NCBI GenBank assembly: GCA_015039365.1
Contig: WION01000422.1
Span: 1 to 45,758, forward strand
From: Amanita rubescens
Lineage: Eukaryota > Basidiomycota > Agaricomycetes > Agaricales > Amanitaceae
Length of the DNA: 45,758 bases
Reading direction: 5' to 3'
Positions 44,827 through 45,758 of this stretch are shown here, in pieces. Position 1 is the stretch's first letter. Every line of letters begins with the position of its first letter. The notes under the pieces are model-generated. The model did not search any database. It was given only the letters and a program-made list of their open reading frames with translations, and was not told the DNA's origin. The translations under genes were made by a program, and so were the position numbers.

Positions 44827-45758
44827 GTCAAGGTGGCGGCTTTCAACCGGATAGGAAGGATAGTGACGTCCATACGTTCGGCAATCCTCGGCCAGCCAAA
44901 CAAGGCATAATATCTTACTAACTATAAGTAGCATACTTATGTAAGACATCCAATCATCATCTATCACACGGGATGCCTCAATCTATTCACTTCTAGAAAG
45001 CTGCCAAACAACCTTCCAGTCTGGGAGCACTCAGATCTCAGACTGGGAACCGAAAGCAAAGCCTAGTTTGCCGCACCAACCCAGCACCTGAACCCAAGAG
45101 CTCACTATGATGAAAACATTTGAGGGCCACATCGAATGCGAGAGTGCATGCAAACATAAAGTCTATGTCTCCAATGCGGGCAGAAACGGCGATCCGGTCG
45201 TCACTACTGTTAATGGTGGCATTGTTGTATGGTCCTCTATTATCTGCCGCTTGCAAGCTAGCTAACCATGTTATGTATTTAAAGGACCTCGAATTTAGTT
45301 ATATTCCTACAAATTCAACTTATTTCACAGTCAAAAACAAGAATCAGTTATACATTAACGTAGGAACCCGTAAAGATGGAAGCTACTTCTTGCAGGTACA
45401 TCAATCTTTTCATCTAGCAATCATAGGAGTTGATGTTCTCAACTCATCAGTGGAGCGACAAAGCGTGCGGCTGGCACATACAGATAGACGCGCTGGCTAA
45501 TACGTGAGTAACAAGGAATTTCTGGAGCACCTGGTAGTAGTTTGGATGTGATGTACTAGGTCCAGGATCTATACTAATCTGACTGCCTGGTGGGCCTTGA
45601 AGGAACCTACCGACACTGAGACAAGGATTGATGTAAGTACTAAGCACCAAAAGAATGTGAACCAACATCCAAGTTTATCATTTAGATCAAGCATGATAGA
45701 GCAAGCATGTTCTACGTCCGGAAACCGATGAGCAGCGCAGACAGCCCTACCAGTAGTC
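44827..45758. other. Window end, nothing recognised
   Basis: Open frames at 45038-45256 (-), 45120-45500 (+) and 45447-45668 (-) overlap each other and show no domain. No repeat copies elsewhere in the window were noticed. Confidence 0.3.

Noticed and set aside
1..45758. CRISPR arrays, bacterial-type operons or attachment sites
   Set aside because: No regularly spaced repeats were found, and the gene structure is eukaryotic.

Overview
The window looks like a piece of a basidiomycete (Agaricomycetes) nuclear chromosome. Genes are split by many short GT-AG introns of about 40-60 nt. Products include typical agaricomycete families: NIS siderophore synthetase, six-hairpin glycosidase, proteinase-K-like protease with an I9 propeptide, F-box/LRR proteins and a TKL-like kinase relic. 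The style resembles Rhizoctonia/Ceratobasidiaceae, but that assignment is an inference from memory. No rRNA, tRNA or CRISPR was recognised.

Layout. 1-1020: 3' end of an FCP1-homology phosphatase gene. 1021-2891: no gene seen. 2892-7489 (minus): an IucA/IucC-type NIS siderophore synthetase, a GPI-anchored GH105-like glycosidase with a premature stop, and the end of a large WDR48/UAF1 gene that runs to 12466. That gene is divergent, across about 130 bp, from a PRP6/PRP1 U5-snRNP splicing factor gene (12596-15732, plus). From 15.7 kb onward the DNA is accessory: scattered repeat fragments, two copies of an F-box gene (18.0 and 29.8 kb, the second frameshifted), a dead kinase gene, a decayed Helitron-type ORF (21.5-23.3 kb), and a secreted protein gene (26891-28259, minus) carrying two almost identical tandem introns. 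Then come two acid phosphatase genes arranged head-to-head (31335-34547), a subtilisin-like protease gene (35160-37213, minus) forming the left arm of a large imperfect palindrome whose right arm holds a broken copy of its propeptide exon, and a plasma-membrane H+-ATPase fragment in the palindrome centre. 40.2-45.8 kb is repeat-rich, with one well-supported five-exon small gene (42855-43500) that may encode a beta-trefoil-like protein.

Two themes stand out. First, gene duplication by inversion: the phosphatases and the protease/propeptide are both mirror-image pairs, each including its TATA box. Second, single-base frame breaks occur even in housekeeping genes (PRP6, probably WDR48), so some apparent pseudogenization may be assembly indels rather than biology.

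The most unusual observation is the 94-bp exon-intron unit repeated in the secreted-protein gene. Its two 55-nt introns differ at one position, while the exon flanks differ more. This is a candidate recent intron gain.
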